A model generated the notes under the pieces. It saw nothing but the letters and a program-made list of their open reading frames with translations. It had not been told where the DNA came from and searched no databases. Position numbers and translations under genes: made by a program. Shown piece after piece: positions 37,132-47,132 of a stretch of 64,000 nt of DNA (positions within the stretch are counted from its first letter, which is position 1; the number at the start of each line of letters is the position of its first letter). The stretch comes from Ureibacillus xyleni (GTDB lineage Bacteria > Bacillota > Bacilli > Bacillales_A > Planococcaceae): assembly GCF_900217795.1 (NCBI RefSeq), contig NZ_OBMQ01000001.1:239011-303010 (forward strand), in the 5' to 3' direction.

Positions 37132-38766
37132 ATGCGCTCCACATTTATGGGTTTAGAAGCAAGTAAGCGCGGCCTTTTCACGCAACAAAGCGCATTATAT
37201 ACAACGGGACACAACATCTCGAACGCAAACACAGAAGGTTACACACGTCAACGAGTGAATATGTCGCCAACACAAGGATATCCTGGCATTGGCTTAAACA
37301 CTCCGAAAACTGCCGGCCATATTGGAACTGGTGTACAAGCAGATTCTGTTCAACGCATTCGTGATGAGTTTATCGATCGTCAGTACCGTCAAGAAACGAA
37401 TAAACTTGGTTACTGGGAATCTAGAACAAATGCAATTACTCAAATGGAAGATATTATGTCCGAACCATCGGAATACGGCTTAAACGAGGCATTTAACTTA
37501 TTCTGGAAATCTATGCAAGATGTTAGTACGAACTCAGAAGATTCTGCTTCTCGTAAAGTAGCTATTCAACGTGCTGAACACCTGGCTGATTCATTCAATT
37601 ATATTGATACCCAGTTAAAACGAATCCAAGGTAACCTAGGAAATGAAATCAGTGTTTCCACAACACACATTAACTCTATTTTGAAACAAATTGGTGAAAT
37701 AAATAAACAAATTCAAGCAATTGAACCAAACGGATACATGCCGAATGATTTATATGATGCGCGTGATAATTTAGTTGATAAATTAAATGAATATTTACCA
37801 GTAACTATTGAACGCGTACCTTCAGGAGGTAACGCACTTGATATTGCAGAAGGTAGTTTGACAATCAAATATAAAACAAAAACTGGCGATGAAATAACTC
37901 TTGTAAACGGTAAAGACTATGTGAAACTTGCAACGTTTGATACGAACGGTACAGCTGTAGATGGTGGGATAGATAATACAGGTACCACATCAGCTTTCCA
38001 TTTGTTTGACAAAATTCAAATTTCTGCTTTAGGAGAACCACCAGCTAATGGCTCTACTAGTGCAACATTAAATTATGAAGATTTAGAACCTTCTAAAGGT
38101 AAACTTGTTTCACTGATTGATTCATATGGTCATAGTGGGAATAAGGGGTATTATCCAGAAATGTTACAAAATCTAGATAAATTAGCGAAAGCTTTTGTAA
38201 CGGCGTTTAACGAAGTGCATGCTAAAGGGTTTACACTAGGTACTGCAGATAAAGCATCAACAAATGGTGGTGCCTTCTTTAACGGCGATAGCGCGGCAAA
38301 CATTAGTGTTAACAATTCAATTTTAACCGATCCTAACCTCCTCGCAGCTTCAAGTGTTCAAGGAGAAGAAGGAAATGGTAAATGGGCAATAGAGCTTGCA
38401 AACCTTCAATTTTTAGGTATTGCGAACGGTGCAAATGTTTCTGTAAAAAAACCTGATGGAACAACTGATACATCTGCGACAATTTCTGCGGATTTAGAAG
38501 GTGCAACATTCCAAGCATTTTACCGAGGTCTAATTGGTCAACTTGGAGTAGATGGAGAAGAATCCAGCCGGCTACAATATAATACTGAAACAATTCGTCT
38601 AACAGTTCAGAATAACAAAGCATCAATGAGTTCAGTTTCACTAGATGAAGAAATGACAAATATGATTACTTTCCAACAAGCATATAACGCAAATGCTCGA
38701 ATGATCACAGTAATAGATGAAACATTAGATAAAATAATTAACGGCATGGGTCGTGTAGGATTATAA
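37132..38766 (+). CDS. flgK: Flagellar hook-associated protein 1 FlgK
   Basis: A 544-residue hook-filament junction protein. The N-terminal flagellar rod/hook domain (MRSTFMGLEASKRGLFTQQ, ISNANTEGYTRQRV) and the C-terminal FlgK helix (DEEMTNMITFQQAYNANARM) pack as D0/D1. Start ATG 37132 lies behind AGGGAGGAAAC; the frame is open 19 codons more without a ribosome site. It follows its chaperone gene and precedes flgL. Confidence 0.95.
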   Translation: MRSTFMGLEASKRGLFTQQSALYTTGHNISNANTEGYTRQRVNMSPTQGYPGIGLNTPKTAGHIGTGVQADSVQRIRDEFIDRQYRQETNKLGYWESRTNAITQMEDIMSEPSEYGLNEAFNLFWKSMQDVSTNSEDSASRKVAIQRAEHLADSFNYIDTQLKRIQGNLGNEISVSTTHINSILKQIGEINKQIQAIEPNGYMPNDLYDARDNLVDKLNEYLPVTIERVPSGGNALDIAEGSLTIKYKTKTGDEITLVNGKDYVKLATFDTNGTAVDGGIDNTGTTSAFHLFDKIQISALGEPPANGSTSATLNYEDLEPSKGKLVSLIDSYGHSGNKGYYPEMLQNLDKLAKAFVTAFNEVHAKGFTLGTADKASTNGGAFFNGDSAANISVNNSILTDPNLLAASSVQGEEGNGKWAIELANLQFLGIANGANVSVKKPDGTTDTSATISADLEGATFQAFYRGLIGQLGVDGEESSRLQYNTETIRLTVQNNKASMSSVSLDEEMTNMITFQQAYNANARMITVIDETLDKIINGMGRVGL

Positions 38767-38797
38767 ACAATAACTTTTTAAAGAAAGGAGCATGATT

Positions 38798-39712
38798 ATG
38801 CGCGTAACACAATCAATGTTATCCAACAACATGTTGCGTAATTTAAGTTCCAGTTACAACAAAATGTCAGAATTACAAAATCAAATCAACACTGGTAAAA
38901 AAATTACTCGTCCCTCCCAAGATCCGGTAGTTGCATTAAAAGGGATGAGCTATCGTACAGATTTAGGGAAATCAGAACAGTTTTCACGAAATATCAACGA
39001 AGTAAATTCATGGCTTGATTCTTCTGATGATGCATTAGGACAAGTAGGGGATGCACTAAATCGTGTAAAAGAATTAGTAGTGCAAGCTGCAAGTGATACA
39101 AATACCCCAGATGATCGTCAGAAAATAAAGTTAGAAATCGACCAAATACGAAATCAAATACAAGACCTTGCTAATACAAAAATAGCGGATAAATATATTT
39201 TCAGTGGAACAAAAACTCATTCGCCTGTATTTATTAATGGAGCGCAAAATCCAGATTTATACAGTACAGATGGAAGAAATGGGACAATTTCAATGGAAGT
39301 ATTTGATGGCATTCAATTACAAGTGAATACATCAGAGGGATCTGAGCTGTTTAAAAATGTTGATAATTTAATGAAGAAAATTTCAGACGAAATGGGTTCG
39401 GCTACTACTGGTACAGAAATAGGGAATCTTTTAGGTGGTTTAGCGGATGGTACTGACGACACATTGTCAGAACTTCAAAATAAAGTACTAGAGTCTCGTG
39501 CGGATGTTGGTGCCCGCCAAAATCGTGTAGAAATGATGAATAACCGTTTAGACTCACATCAAATCAATATTACAAAGCAAATGTCTGAAAATGAAGATGT
39601 AGACTATGCAGAGACGATTACAGAGATGGTAACATTTGAATCAATTCATCAAGCATCTCTATCAGTTGGAGCGAAAATTATTCAACAAACCTTGGTAGAC
39701 TTTATTAGATAA
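38798..39712 (+). CDS. flgL: Flagellar hook-associated protein 3 FlgL
   Basis: A 304-residue FlgL with flagellin-like ends (MRVTQSMLSNNMLRNL, and NRLDSHQINITKQ with MVTFESIHQASLSVGAKI). It joins FlgK to the flagellin filament. ATG 38798 is 7 bases after AAAGGAG; the ATG six bases earlier is too close. A terminator-like hairpin follows, so yviE-fliW-csrA may be partly uncoupled. Confidence 0.95.
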   Translation: MRVTQSMLSNNMLRNLSSSYNKMSELQNQINTGKKITRPSQDPVVALKGMSYRTDLGKSEQFSRNINEVNSWLDSSDDALGQVGDALNRVKELVVQAASDTNTPDDRQKIKLEIDQIRNQIQDLANTKIADKYIFSGTKTHSPVFINGAQNPDLYSTDGRNGTISMEVFDGIQLQVNTSEGSELFKNVDNLMKKISDEMGSATTGTEIGNLLGGLADGTDDTLSELQNKVLESRADVGARQNRVEMMNNRLDSHQINITKQMSENEDVDYAETITEMVTFESIHQASLSVGAKIIQQTLVDFIR

Positions 39713-39717
39713 GATTT

Positions 39718-39752
39718 AAGCGTTTGGACAAAGCTGTTCAAACGCTTTTTTA
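39718..39752 (+). terminator. Terminator-like hairpin after flgL
   Basis: Stem AAGCGTTTG/CAAACGCTT followed by TTTT; it lies inside the flagellar operon and may act as an attenuator. Confidence 0.75.
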
Positions 39753-39767
39753 AAAGGGAGGTATACG

Positions 39768-40331
39768 ATGGATTTCCCAAAATTACAAATTCGAAAGACC
39801 GATATAAAACTGGATATGCAAATACATGATCCTATTCAACGCATTAGTCAACCAAAAGCAACACAAACTATTGAACAACCAGCAGCAATTATTGAAATTA
39901 GCTCTAAAGAAGCTCAGCTGAAAATAGATTCCTCACAAGCAAGACGAGACTTAGGTTTACTTGGTCCGCTTGAATCATTAGAAAAATATTCGAAAGACGG
40001 AAAACAAGCACAGTTAAAAATGATTGCAAAGACTGCGCAAGAAGGTAGACAAATGATGATGAGTGCTGGTAAGGGGCAAGGGCGTTCAATTATTGCAAAT
40101 ATCGCGAAGCAAAATCATGGTCCACACCGAACACCGATAAATATTAAGTTTATTCCTTCAATAGGTTCTGTGAAAATTGACTATGTACCAGGTAATTTGG
40201 ATATTAATGTAACACCACAAAAGCCAAGAATCGATGCACAAGTAAACAAACCAATCCATGACTACAAACAAGGAAAAGTGACACATGATGTAGTACAACG
40301 ACCGTCAATTGATATTGATTTTATTATGTAA
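39768..40331 (+). CDS. yviE: YviE-like flagellar-locus protein (DUF6470)
   Basis: A 187-residue protein that opens with FPKLQIRKTDIKLDMQIHDP and is rich in alternating hydrophobic/charged beta-like stretches ending in IDIDFIM, as in YviE of Bacillus. No signal peptide or transmembrane segment. AAAGGGAGGT precedes the ATG. The function is unknown; the conserved place between flgL and fliW suggests a part in filament assembly. Confidence 0.85.
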   Translation: MDFPKLQIRKTDIKLDMQIHDPIQRISQPKATQTIEQPAAIIEISSKEAQLKIDSSQARRDLGLLGPLESLEKYSKDGKQAQLKMIAKTAQEGRQMMMSAGKGQGRSIIANIAKQNHGPHRTPINIKFIPSIGSVKIDYVPGNLDINVTPQKPRIDAQVNKPIHDYKQGKVTHDVVQRPSIDIDFIM

Positions 40332-40367
40332 TCACTTGTGGTTATAGCGTAAAAGGAGCTCGAAATA

Positions 40368-40811
40368 ATGAAAATTGAGACAAAATTTTTAGGTGAAGTT
40401 GAAATTAACGAAAACGATTTAATAACTTTTGAATATGGATTACCGGGCTTTCCGGATTTCCAGAAATATGTACTTCTTTCTATTGATGCAGACTTACCAT
40501 TAGCACTCCTACAATCTATAGATGAAACTGATATTGGATTTGTAGTGGCATATCCATTTGCATTTAAAAAGGATTACATGTTTGATATTAGTGATGAAGA
40601 TAAAGAAGACTTGCAAATCGAAAAAATTGAAGACGTTCTTACGTATTCTATTGTGACATTGAAAGAATCTTTCCAAGAATCCACATTAAATTTACTAGCT
40701 CCAGTAATTATTAATATTAATAAGAAACTTGGTAAGCAAATAGTGTTGCAAGATAATATTGCATTTCCATTAAGATTCCCAATCGGTGCGCTGGAAGGAA
40801 GTGCAAAATAA
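40368..40811 (+). CDS. fliW: Flagellar assembly factor FliW
   Basis: A 147-residue FliW. It binds either flagellin or CsrA: when flagellin is low, FliW traps on it is relieved onto CsrA, so flagellin translation is matched to assembly. Family features [10 protein letters not shown] and the C-terminal [15 protein letters not shown] are clear. AAAAGGAGC precedes the ATG. Its last base is the first base of csrA (TAATG). Confidence 0.95.
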   Translation: MKIETKFLGEVEINENDLITFEYGLPGFPDFQKYVLLSIDADLPLALLQSIDETDIGFVVAYPFAFKKDYMFDISDEDKEDLQIEKIEDVLTYSIVTLKESFQESTLNLLAPVIININKKLGKQIVLQDNIAFPLRFPIGALEGSAK

Positions 40812-41032
40812 TGCTAGTTCTATCACGAAAAAAGAATGAATCCATTATAATTGGCGATCACATTGAGGTGAAAATCCTTTCCACTGAGGGGGATCAAGTG
40901 AAACTGGGAATTGTAGCACCGAAAAATGTAAAAGTTCACCGGTCTGAAGTATTTGAAGCGATACAGGAGCAAAATAGAGAGGCTTTAAATGCAAATGTGG
41001 ATCTGTTTCAGCAATTTAAGAATAAAAAGTAA
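40811..41032 (+). CDS. csrA: Translational repressor CsrA
   Basis: A 73-residue CsrA/RsmA RNA-binding protein ([22 protein letters not shown]). It represses flagellin translation by binding GGA motifs in the hag leader and is held off by FliW. The coupling with fliW is one-base. A hairpin with GGA in its loop lies before the second flagellin gene (43078-43091), the expected target. Confidence 0.96.
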   Translation: MLVLSRKKNESIIIGDHIEVKILSTEGDQVKLGIVAPKNVKVHRSEVFEAIQEQNREALNANVDLFQQFKNKK

Positions 41033-41039
41033 TGATACC

Positions 41040-41069
41040 CCGCTTGGCTTAGTCCAAGCGGTTTTATTT
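41040..41069 (+). terminator. Intrinsic terminator of csrA
   Basis: Stem CCGCTTGG/CCAAGCGG followed by TTTTATTTT. Confidence 0.88.
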
Positions 41070-41121
41070 TATATAGTTAAATTGTAATGTATTAAAAATC
41101 GACGGAAATGAGATAATAGAC

Positions 41122-41148
41122 TTAATTGTTGTAAAACTTTGTCGATAG
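41122..41148 (+). promoter_or_regulatory. Candidate SigD promoter of the protease-flagellin gene
   Basis: TTAA (41122-41125), 15 bp, GTCGATAG (41141-41148), compared with SigD consensus TAAA-N15-GCCGATAT. About 85 bp before the start. Confidence 0.5.
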
Positions 41149-41234
41149 AATTATAGAGATATAGCAATAAAACTATATCTCATCTAAACAAAATAGAGGC
41201 TATTACATTACAACCAAGGAGGGAGGTGCAAAAA

Positions 41235-42980
41235 TTGAGAATTCAACATAATATTCTAGCATTAAATACGCATCGTAACTTACTCCTAAACAATACAAAT
41301 GGTAATAAGGGTCTTGAAAAACTTTCATCGGGATATAGGATTAATCGTGCAGGGGATGACGCAGCAGGATTAGTAATCTCAGAAAAAATGCGTTGCCAAA
41401 TTCGTGGGTTAAATATGTCTGGAAAAAACATTCAAGATGGTATTTCACTTATTCAAACTGCAGAAGGTGGGATGAATGAAATCCACTCTATGTTACAAAG
41501 AGTAAGAGAATTATCTGTGCAGTCTGCGAATGATACAAATACTTCTGAGGATCGTGCAAAACTACAACTTGAAGTAACATCATTATTTGATGAAATTAAC
41601 TCTATATCAGAACGTACTGAGTTTAATGGAATGAAAGTACTTCGTGGTGGTGGTTCCATCGACCCTCGTGGCCCGAGCGGCGGCGGTACTTCTGGTCCGA
41701 TGTTAACGGGTCAGGCACTGATCAATGCACAAACGTCATTTACTGAAAGATTAGTTCAATCAACTTTAGAGGCATCTGAAAATATGCTAGCAAGTGATTA
41801 TGGGTTAACTGTTAGTGGAAAAACAATGACACTTTCGTATATTACCGACTCGTCTAGTGGAATGGTTGCACGTGTTTGGCCGAGTTCAAATCCAACTATG
41901 GAAATAGATAATGCAGACTTTTTTACTGAAGGAAGTCTTTGGATTGATGAAGATCGAATTGTTGCACATGAAATGGTTCATGCCGTGATGGCTGCTTCAG
42001 GTATAAATATGGATAGTATGCCAGATTGGTTTATAGAAGGAAGTGCAGAATTTTTACCAGGTGCAAAGGAACGGCTAGAGGGAAGCGTCAATATCTTAGG
42101 TGTACAAAATACAATTAATATGATTACTTCATCAACGAAGGGATCACACTTTTATTCAGCTGGTTATGCGGCGACAATTTATCTTGACCAAAAACTACGA
42201 CAGTCAGGAAATTCAGAAGGGTTAAAAAACTTACTTGAATATATGCAAAGTAATCCATCGAAGACATTCGAACAAGCAATGAAAGACAAAATGAACAATC
42301 AAAGTTATAGTTTGTCAACTTTCGTTAATGATTTTAAAGCAAATGGAGCAAGTGTCGTTCAAAATGTTTTAACAAATGCTGGAGTTGGAGCGATTTCTGA
42401 AATTACTGGTCTAGATGGTGATGGGAATTTAGTTTTCGGAAGCCCAAAAACGAATGAAACCATTGTTCCGGATACGACAAATAAAATTGATAGTAATGGG
42501 TTTAATTATGTATTTAAAAATAACACACATTATACAGATGACATGTTAGCCTCTATTTTATTTAGTAACTACTTGCCAACGATAGATGAAGGGGGCGATA
42601 TGAAGTTACAGCTCGGTGCAAATGAAGGGCAAAATATGAATATAACGATGCCAACAATTACAACAGACGCATTAGGTTTAAACGAAGTAGATATCGAGGT
42701 ATTACCTGAACATTCAATTACACTGTTAGACAATGCAATAGGAGCATTATCTCATGAACGATCAAAGCTTGGTGCAATTCAAAATCGTTTAGAACACGCC
42801 TATGAAAATGTTGTAAATACATCTGAAAACTTAACAGCCGCCGAATCCCGTATTCGTGACACGGACATGGCAAAAGAAATGATGAACTTTACAAAACAAA
42901 ATATTTTAATGCAAGCAGCCCAATCCATGTTATCGCAAGCCAATCAGCAGCCTCAAGGCGTTCTACAATTACTTGGTTAA
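41235..42980 (+). CDS. Flagellin with zinc-metalloprotease insert (flagellinolysin)
   Basis: A 581-residue flagellin. N-terminal D0/D1 (about 1-138) opens with RIQHNILALNTHRN; C-terminal D1/D0 (about 485-581) ends with the same [14 protein letters not shown] as the next flagellin. Between them about 340 residues replace the usual variable domain. They contain HEMVH at 245-249 and EGSAE with Glu272, the gluzincin zinc-site arrangement of flagellinolysin and collagenase-like (M9) peptidases. The glycine-rich GGGTSG hinge marks entry to the insert. Start TTG 41235 is chosen because GGGAGGTG lies six bases before it and the protein then opens with the flagellin MRIQHN; a GTG three codons earlier overlaps that site. 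Activity is predicted, not shown. Confidence 0.92.
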   Translation: MRIQHNILALNTHRNLLLNNTNGNKGLEKLSSGYRINRAGDDAAGLVISEKMRCQIRGLNMSGKNIQDGISLIQTAEGGMNEIHSMLQRVRELSVQSANDTNTSEDRAKLQLEVTSLFDEINSISERTEFNGMKVLRGGGSIDPRGPSGGGTSGPMLTGQALINAQTSFTERLVQSTLEASENMLASDYGLTVSGKTMTLSYITDSSSGMVARVWPSSNPTMEIDNADFFTEGSLWIDEDRIVAHEMVHAVMAASGINMDSMPDWFIEGSAEFLPGAKERLEGSVNILGVQNTINMITSSTKGSHFYSAGYAATIYLDQKLRQSGNSEGLKNLLEYMQSNPSKTFEQAMKDKMNNQSYSLSTFVNDFKANGASVVQNVLTNAGVGAISEITGLDGDGNLVFGSPKTNETIVPDTTNKIDSNGFNYVFKNNTHYTDDMLASILFSNYLPTIDEGGDMKLQLGANEGQNMNITMPTITTDALGLNEVDIEVLPEHSITLLDNAIGALSHERSKLGAIQNRLEHAYENVVNTSENLTAAESRIRDTDMAKEMMNFTKQNILMQAAQSMLSQANQQPQGVLQLLG

Positions 42981-43009
42981 ATTAATAAAAAAATATTTAT
43001 AAAAACTAT

Positions 43010-43035
43010 TAAACTATTTTTGATAAAGACGATAT
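43010..43035 (+). promoter_or_regulatory. Candidate SigD promoter of hag
   Basis: TAAA (43010-43013), 14 bp, GACGATAT (43028-43035): close to SigD consensus. About 90 bp before the hag start, and in the gap right behind the first flagellin gene. Confidence 0.65.
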
Positions 43036-43077
43036 TAAATATGTAAGGCAGACGAACTAGTTTCAAAGCCTGACGTT

Positions 43078-43091
43078 CCACATGGATGTGG
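43078..43091 (+). promoter_or_regulatory. CsrA-binding hairpin in the hag leader
   Basis: CCACATGGATGTGG folds as CCACA/TGTGG with TGGA in the loop. ACAxGGATGT matches the CsrA consensus RUACARGGAUGU around the GGA. A second GGA lies in the ribosome site 25 bases on. csrA and fliW are encoded 2.3 kb upstream. Confidence 0.65.
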
Positions 43092-43123
43092 ATTATCATA
43101 TAAAATTCAAGGAGGAATTCCAA

Positions 43124-43933
43124 ATGAGAATTCAACACAACATTTCAGCTTTAAACACACACCGTAACCTTTCTGCCAACAATACTCAAGCTTCTAAAAA
43201 TCTTGAGAAATTAGCTTCAGGTTACAAAATTAATCGTGCTGGTGACGATGCTGCTGGTTTAGCAATTTCTGAAAAAATGCGCGGGCAAATTCGTGGTCTT
43301 GACATGGCATCTAAAAATGCTCAAGATGGTATCTCTTTAATTCAAACTGCTGAAGGAGCACTTAATGAGACTCACGCAATCCTTCAACGTATGCGTGAAT
43401 TAGCTGTTCAATCTGCAAACGATACTAATACTGATGATGACCGTACAAAACTTCAAGAAGAAGTTCAAGCATTAAGAACAGAAATTAATCGTATTTCTAC
43501 TGACACTGAGTTTAATACTCAAAAATTATTAGATGGTAGCTATTCTGGAACGATTCATATTGGAGCAAATGCATCTCAAAGCTTAACTGTATCAATTACT
43601 CAAGCAGATGATACAACTTTACAAATTGATTCTGAAGATATCTCAACTCAATCAGGAGCTAATACAGCTATTACTGCATTCGATAATGCAATTAAAGCAG
43701 TTTCAACAAGTCGTTCAAATTTAGGTGCTATTCAAAACCGTTTAGAACACACTATTAATAATTTAGGAACAACTTCTGAAAACTTAACAGCTGCTGAATC
43801 TCGTATCCGTGATACAGACATGGCGAAAGAAATGATGGGCTTCACTAAGAATAATATCTTAATGCAAGCTGCTCAATCGATGTTAGCTCAAGCTAACCAA
43901 CAACCACAAGGCGTACTTCAATTATTAGGTTAA
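43124..43933 (+). CDS. hag: Flagellin Hag
   Basis: A 269-residue flagellin, short variable region, with intact D0/D1 ends ([34 protein letters not shown]). It is the likely main filament subunit. ATG 43124 follows CAAGGAGGAATT; the frame extends 14 codons upstream through the CsrA hairpin without a ribosome site. SigD promoter and CsrA site lie upstream. Its terminator has been split by an IS3-family element. Ser/Thr are frequent in the middle, where O-glycans made by the island downstream could attach. Confidence 0.96.
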   Translation: MRIQHNISALNTHRNLSANNTQASKNLEKLASGYKINRAGDDAAGLAISEKMRGQIRGLDMASKNAQDGISLIQTAEGALNETHAILQRMRELAVQSANDTNTDDDRTKLQEEVQALRTEINRISTDTEFNTQKLLDGSYSGTIHIGANASQSLTVSITQADDTTLQIDSEDISTQSGANTAITAFDNAIKAVSTSRSNLGAIQNRLEHTINNLGTTSENLTAAESRIRDTDMAKEMMGFTKNNILMQAAQSMLAQANQQPQGVLQLLG

Positions 43934-44067
43934 TAGGTTAATTTGAAGTCAAAAGCCCTTAGCTAAAATTAAAATGTACCCTATAAGATAGACACTTAAA
44001 AAAGTCTCTCTTATGGGGTATTTTTATTTATAATGAAACACAACTACAACTAGATGGAGCAGAACTT

Positions 44068-44466
44068 ATGTCAAAAAGATTATTTACCGATCACGAACAG
44101 AATTTACTCAAGAAACATCCTTATGTCAAAGCAGTTAGTGAAAAAGCAGTGGCCATTAAAGAGTATGAAGAGGGAAAATTTTCACGTCAAATTTTTGAAG
44201 ATGCAGGATTTGATATTGAAATCGTAGGGATTGAACGTGCTAAATCTGCTTTAAAACGTTGGCGTGCTGCTTATAGAGAGAATGGTGCTGCAGGTCTTGA
44301 GGACTCACGTAAAAACCATTCTGGACGTCCACTCGAGCGTGAATTAAGTATAGAAGAAAAGTATGCAAGATTAGAAGCACAAAACGCTTTATTACGTGCT
44401 GAAAACGAGTTATTAAAAAAGATCGATTTAGCAGAAAGGTTGTTGGTGAAGAAAAAGAAAGTTTAA
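44068..44466 (+). CDS. IS3-family transposase OrfA
   Basis: A 132-residue protein with an N-terminal helix-turn-helix (SRQIFEDAGFDIEIVGIERAKSALKRWR) and a C-terminal leucine-zipper-like helix (ARLEAQNALLRAENELLKK). It binds the ends of the element and, alone, usually limits transposition. Near its end G-AAA-AAG (44451-44457) may allow a -1 shift into OrfB. Confidence 0.9.
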   Translation: MSKRLFTDHEQNLLKKHPYVKAVSEKAVAIKEYEEGKFSRQIFEDAGFDIEIVGIERAKSALKRWRAAYRENGAAGLEDSRKNHSGRPLERELSIEEKYARLEAQNALLRAENELLKKIDLAERLLVKKKKV

Positions 44467-44525
44467 CATCCGAACAGAAATTTCTCTTAATCGATTATGT
44501 CATTGAAAAGTATAGCTTAAATCGC

Positions 44526-45374
44526 ATGGTGAGTTATCTTTGTGAATTAGTTGGCGTCTCTCGATCTGGTTACTATCGTTACTTTTCAGAAGAAGGTCAA
44601 CTTAATAGACAAGCCCGTAATCAAGCAGATGAAGAAGTAAAGGAAATTATATTAAAAGCGTTCAATTTCCGCCGTCGTAAAAAAGGTGCACGTCAAATTA
44701 AAATGACGTTAAAAAATCAATATCAAATTACATATAACTTAAAACGAATTCGTCGCATTATGAAAAAATTTAATATTGTTTGTCCTATTCGAAAAGCGAA
44801 TCCGTATCGAAGAATGGCTAAAGCAACGAAAGAACATAGAACATTACCAAACTTATTAAATCGTGAATTTAAGCAAGGTATCGCTGGAAAAGTATTATTA
44901 ACAGACATCACTTATTTAAGTTATGGAACAGGAAAACGTGCCTATTTATCTACCATTAAAGATGCCGAAACCAATGGAATTCTAGCATATGAAGTGTCTG
45001 ACAAAATAACACTAGATATCGCTTTGAATACCGTAAGGAAATTAAAGAAGAGTGGTAGAAAACTAGTTAATGGTGCATTCATCCACTCAGATCAAGGGGT
45101 TCATTATACCAGTCCCCAATTCCAGAAACTTGTGAAGAAAGTGGGATTAGGTCAGTCAATGTCACGTCGTGGGAACTGTTGGGATAACGCACCACAAGAA
45201 TCGTTCTTTGGTCATTTAAAAGATGAAACAGATTTGAAATCATGCGAAGCATTAGGCGATGTAAAACAAGAGATTAAGAGTTATATGACCTACTACAATC
45301 ATTATCGAGGTCAATGGAACTTAAAAAAGATGACGCCTGCACAGTACAGACATCATCTTTTACAAGTTGCTTAA
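44526..45374 (+). CDS. IS3-family transposase OrfB (DDE integrase domain)
   Basis: A 282-residue DDE integrase-core domain (rve), with TDITYL, SDQGVHYTSP and the NAPQESFFGHLKDE segment giving the catalytic D, D and E. The -1 frame is open and fits the family upstream of this ATG: from 44454 it reads on as EKESLTSEQKFLLIDYVIEK before MVSYL. The active transposase is therefore probably an OrfA-OrfB fusion made by -1 frameshifting; the ATG given here is only the first in-frame start. Confidence 0.9.
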   Translation: MVSYLCELVGVSRSGYYRYFSEEGQLNRQARNQADEEVKEIILKAFNFRRRKKGARQIKMTLKNQYQITYNLKRIRRIMKKFNIVCPIRKANPYRRMAKATKEHRTLPNLLNREFKQGIAGKVLLTDITYLSYGTGKRAYLSTIKDAETNGILAYEVSDKITLDIALNTVRKLKKSGRKLVNGAFIHSDQGVHYTSPQFQKLVKKVGLGQSMSRRGNCWDNAPQESFFGHLKDETDLKSCEALGDVKQEIKSYMTYYNHYRGQWNLKKMTPAQYRHHLLQVA

Positions 45375-45464
45375 GAACTTTTTTTAAAATGTTCTTTACA
45401 AAGGGTACACTTTAAAATTAGCTAAGGGTTTTTTAGATTATTTCATTGATGTTCATGAAAAGAT

Positions 45465-45472
45465 GTCGATAT
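45465..45472 (+). promoter_or_regulatory. SigD-like -10 before the 115-residue gene
   Basis: GTCGATAT matches seven of eight bases of the SigD -10; the -35 region (TTGA) is poor. Confidence 0.3.
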
Positions 45473-45517
45473 ATTTAATGAAATAAAATATAGAATAGTA
45501 AGGTGAGGGTAACTGGT

Positions 45518-45865
45518 ATGAGTGAAATAATTTTAGAGGTAATCGAAAGTTATAATCAGTATTTAGATAAAGTGGTAAATGGAAGTACTACTATTGCAGA
45601 TTTACTTAGAACAGAACGAATTTCTGATGCGATGAATATCATATTGGATTTTACAGAAGGAATGGGATGGCTTACTGATGTGAGTATTTTATTAAAACAA
45701 AATGACGTCTCAATAAATTTGAGAGTAGAACAGATTCATGAATTTTTAATTGAAATTAATACCGGACTTATAAATCAAGATTATGTCCTAGTTGCTGATA
45801 TGTTTGAATATGAGATAGCACCTTTTTTTGAAAGTGTAGAACCTATAAATACAGTTTCTGATTAA
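45518..45865 (+). CDS. Unknown small acidic helical protein behind the flagellins
   Basis: A 115-residue acidic protein with no signal peptide or transmembrane segment. I do not recognise it. It is predicted helical (SEIILEVIESYNQYLDKVV, RTERISDAMNIILDFTEGM). ATG 45518 follows GGTGAGGG. It lies between hag and the glycosylation operon, where fliD/fliS/fliT would be expected. Size and acidity could suit a chaperone-like partner of flagellin, but this is only position-based. Confidence 0.7.
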   Translation: MSEIILEVIESYNQYLDKVVNGSTTIADLLRTERISDAMNIILDFTEGMGWLTDVSILLKQNDVSINLRVEQIHEFLIEINTGLINQDYVLVADMFEYEIAPFFESVEPINTVSD

Positions 45866-46034
45866 TGAATTGATCTACAACCTACTGACTAATGAAATTT
45901 TAAAAAATACCAGATTACTGATTGCAAATGTTAATATAATAACAAATATAAGTAGTTTGGAAAAGTCAATTAATCACTGTGTATAGTCCAAATTATTTAA
46001 GAGTTTAGTAATAATTAAATTTATAAAAAAACTG

Positions 46035-46059
46035 AAAACCTATTTTAAATGGGTTTTTC
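46035..46059 (+). terminator. Intrinsic terminator before the glycosylation operon
   Basis: Stem AAAACCTA/TGGGTTTT, then TCTTTATT. The 45866-46160 gap otherwise holds only this and a SigD-like -10. Confidence 0.7.
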
Positions 46060-46078
46060 TTTATTATTGTAGAATTTA

Positions 46079-47131
<1,053 letters not shown>

Positions 47132-47132
<1 letters not shown>

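Larger units (their letters stand above)
43973..45411 (+). mobile_element. IS3-family (IS150 group) insertion sequence
   Basis: Ends AATGTACCC (43973) and GGGTACACT (to 45411) are inverted; TTAA follows on both sides (43969-43972 and 45412-45415) and is my best guess for the target duplication. The exact end could shift by one or two bases. It holds orfA and orfB, 1439 bp in all, normal for the family. It is apparently intact. Confidence 0.85.
43956..45434 (+). terminator. hag intrinsic terminator, split by the IS3 element
   Basis: CCCTTAGCTAA (43956-43966) and TTAGCTAAGGG (45418-45428) are exact inverse complements, and TTTTTT follows at 45429. Without the element they would be an 11-bp stem with an 8-base loop. 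The element now separates them by about 1.45 kb. Confidence 0.85.
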
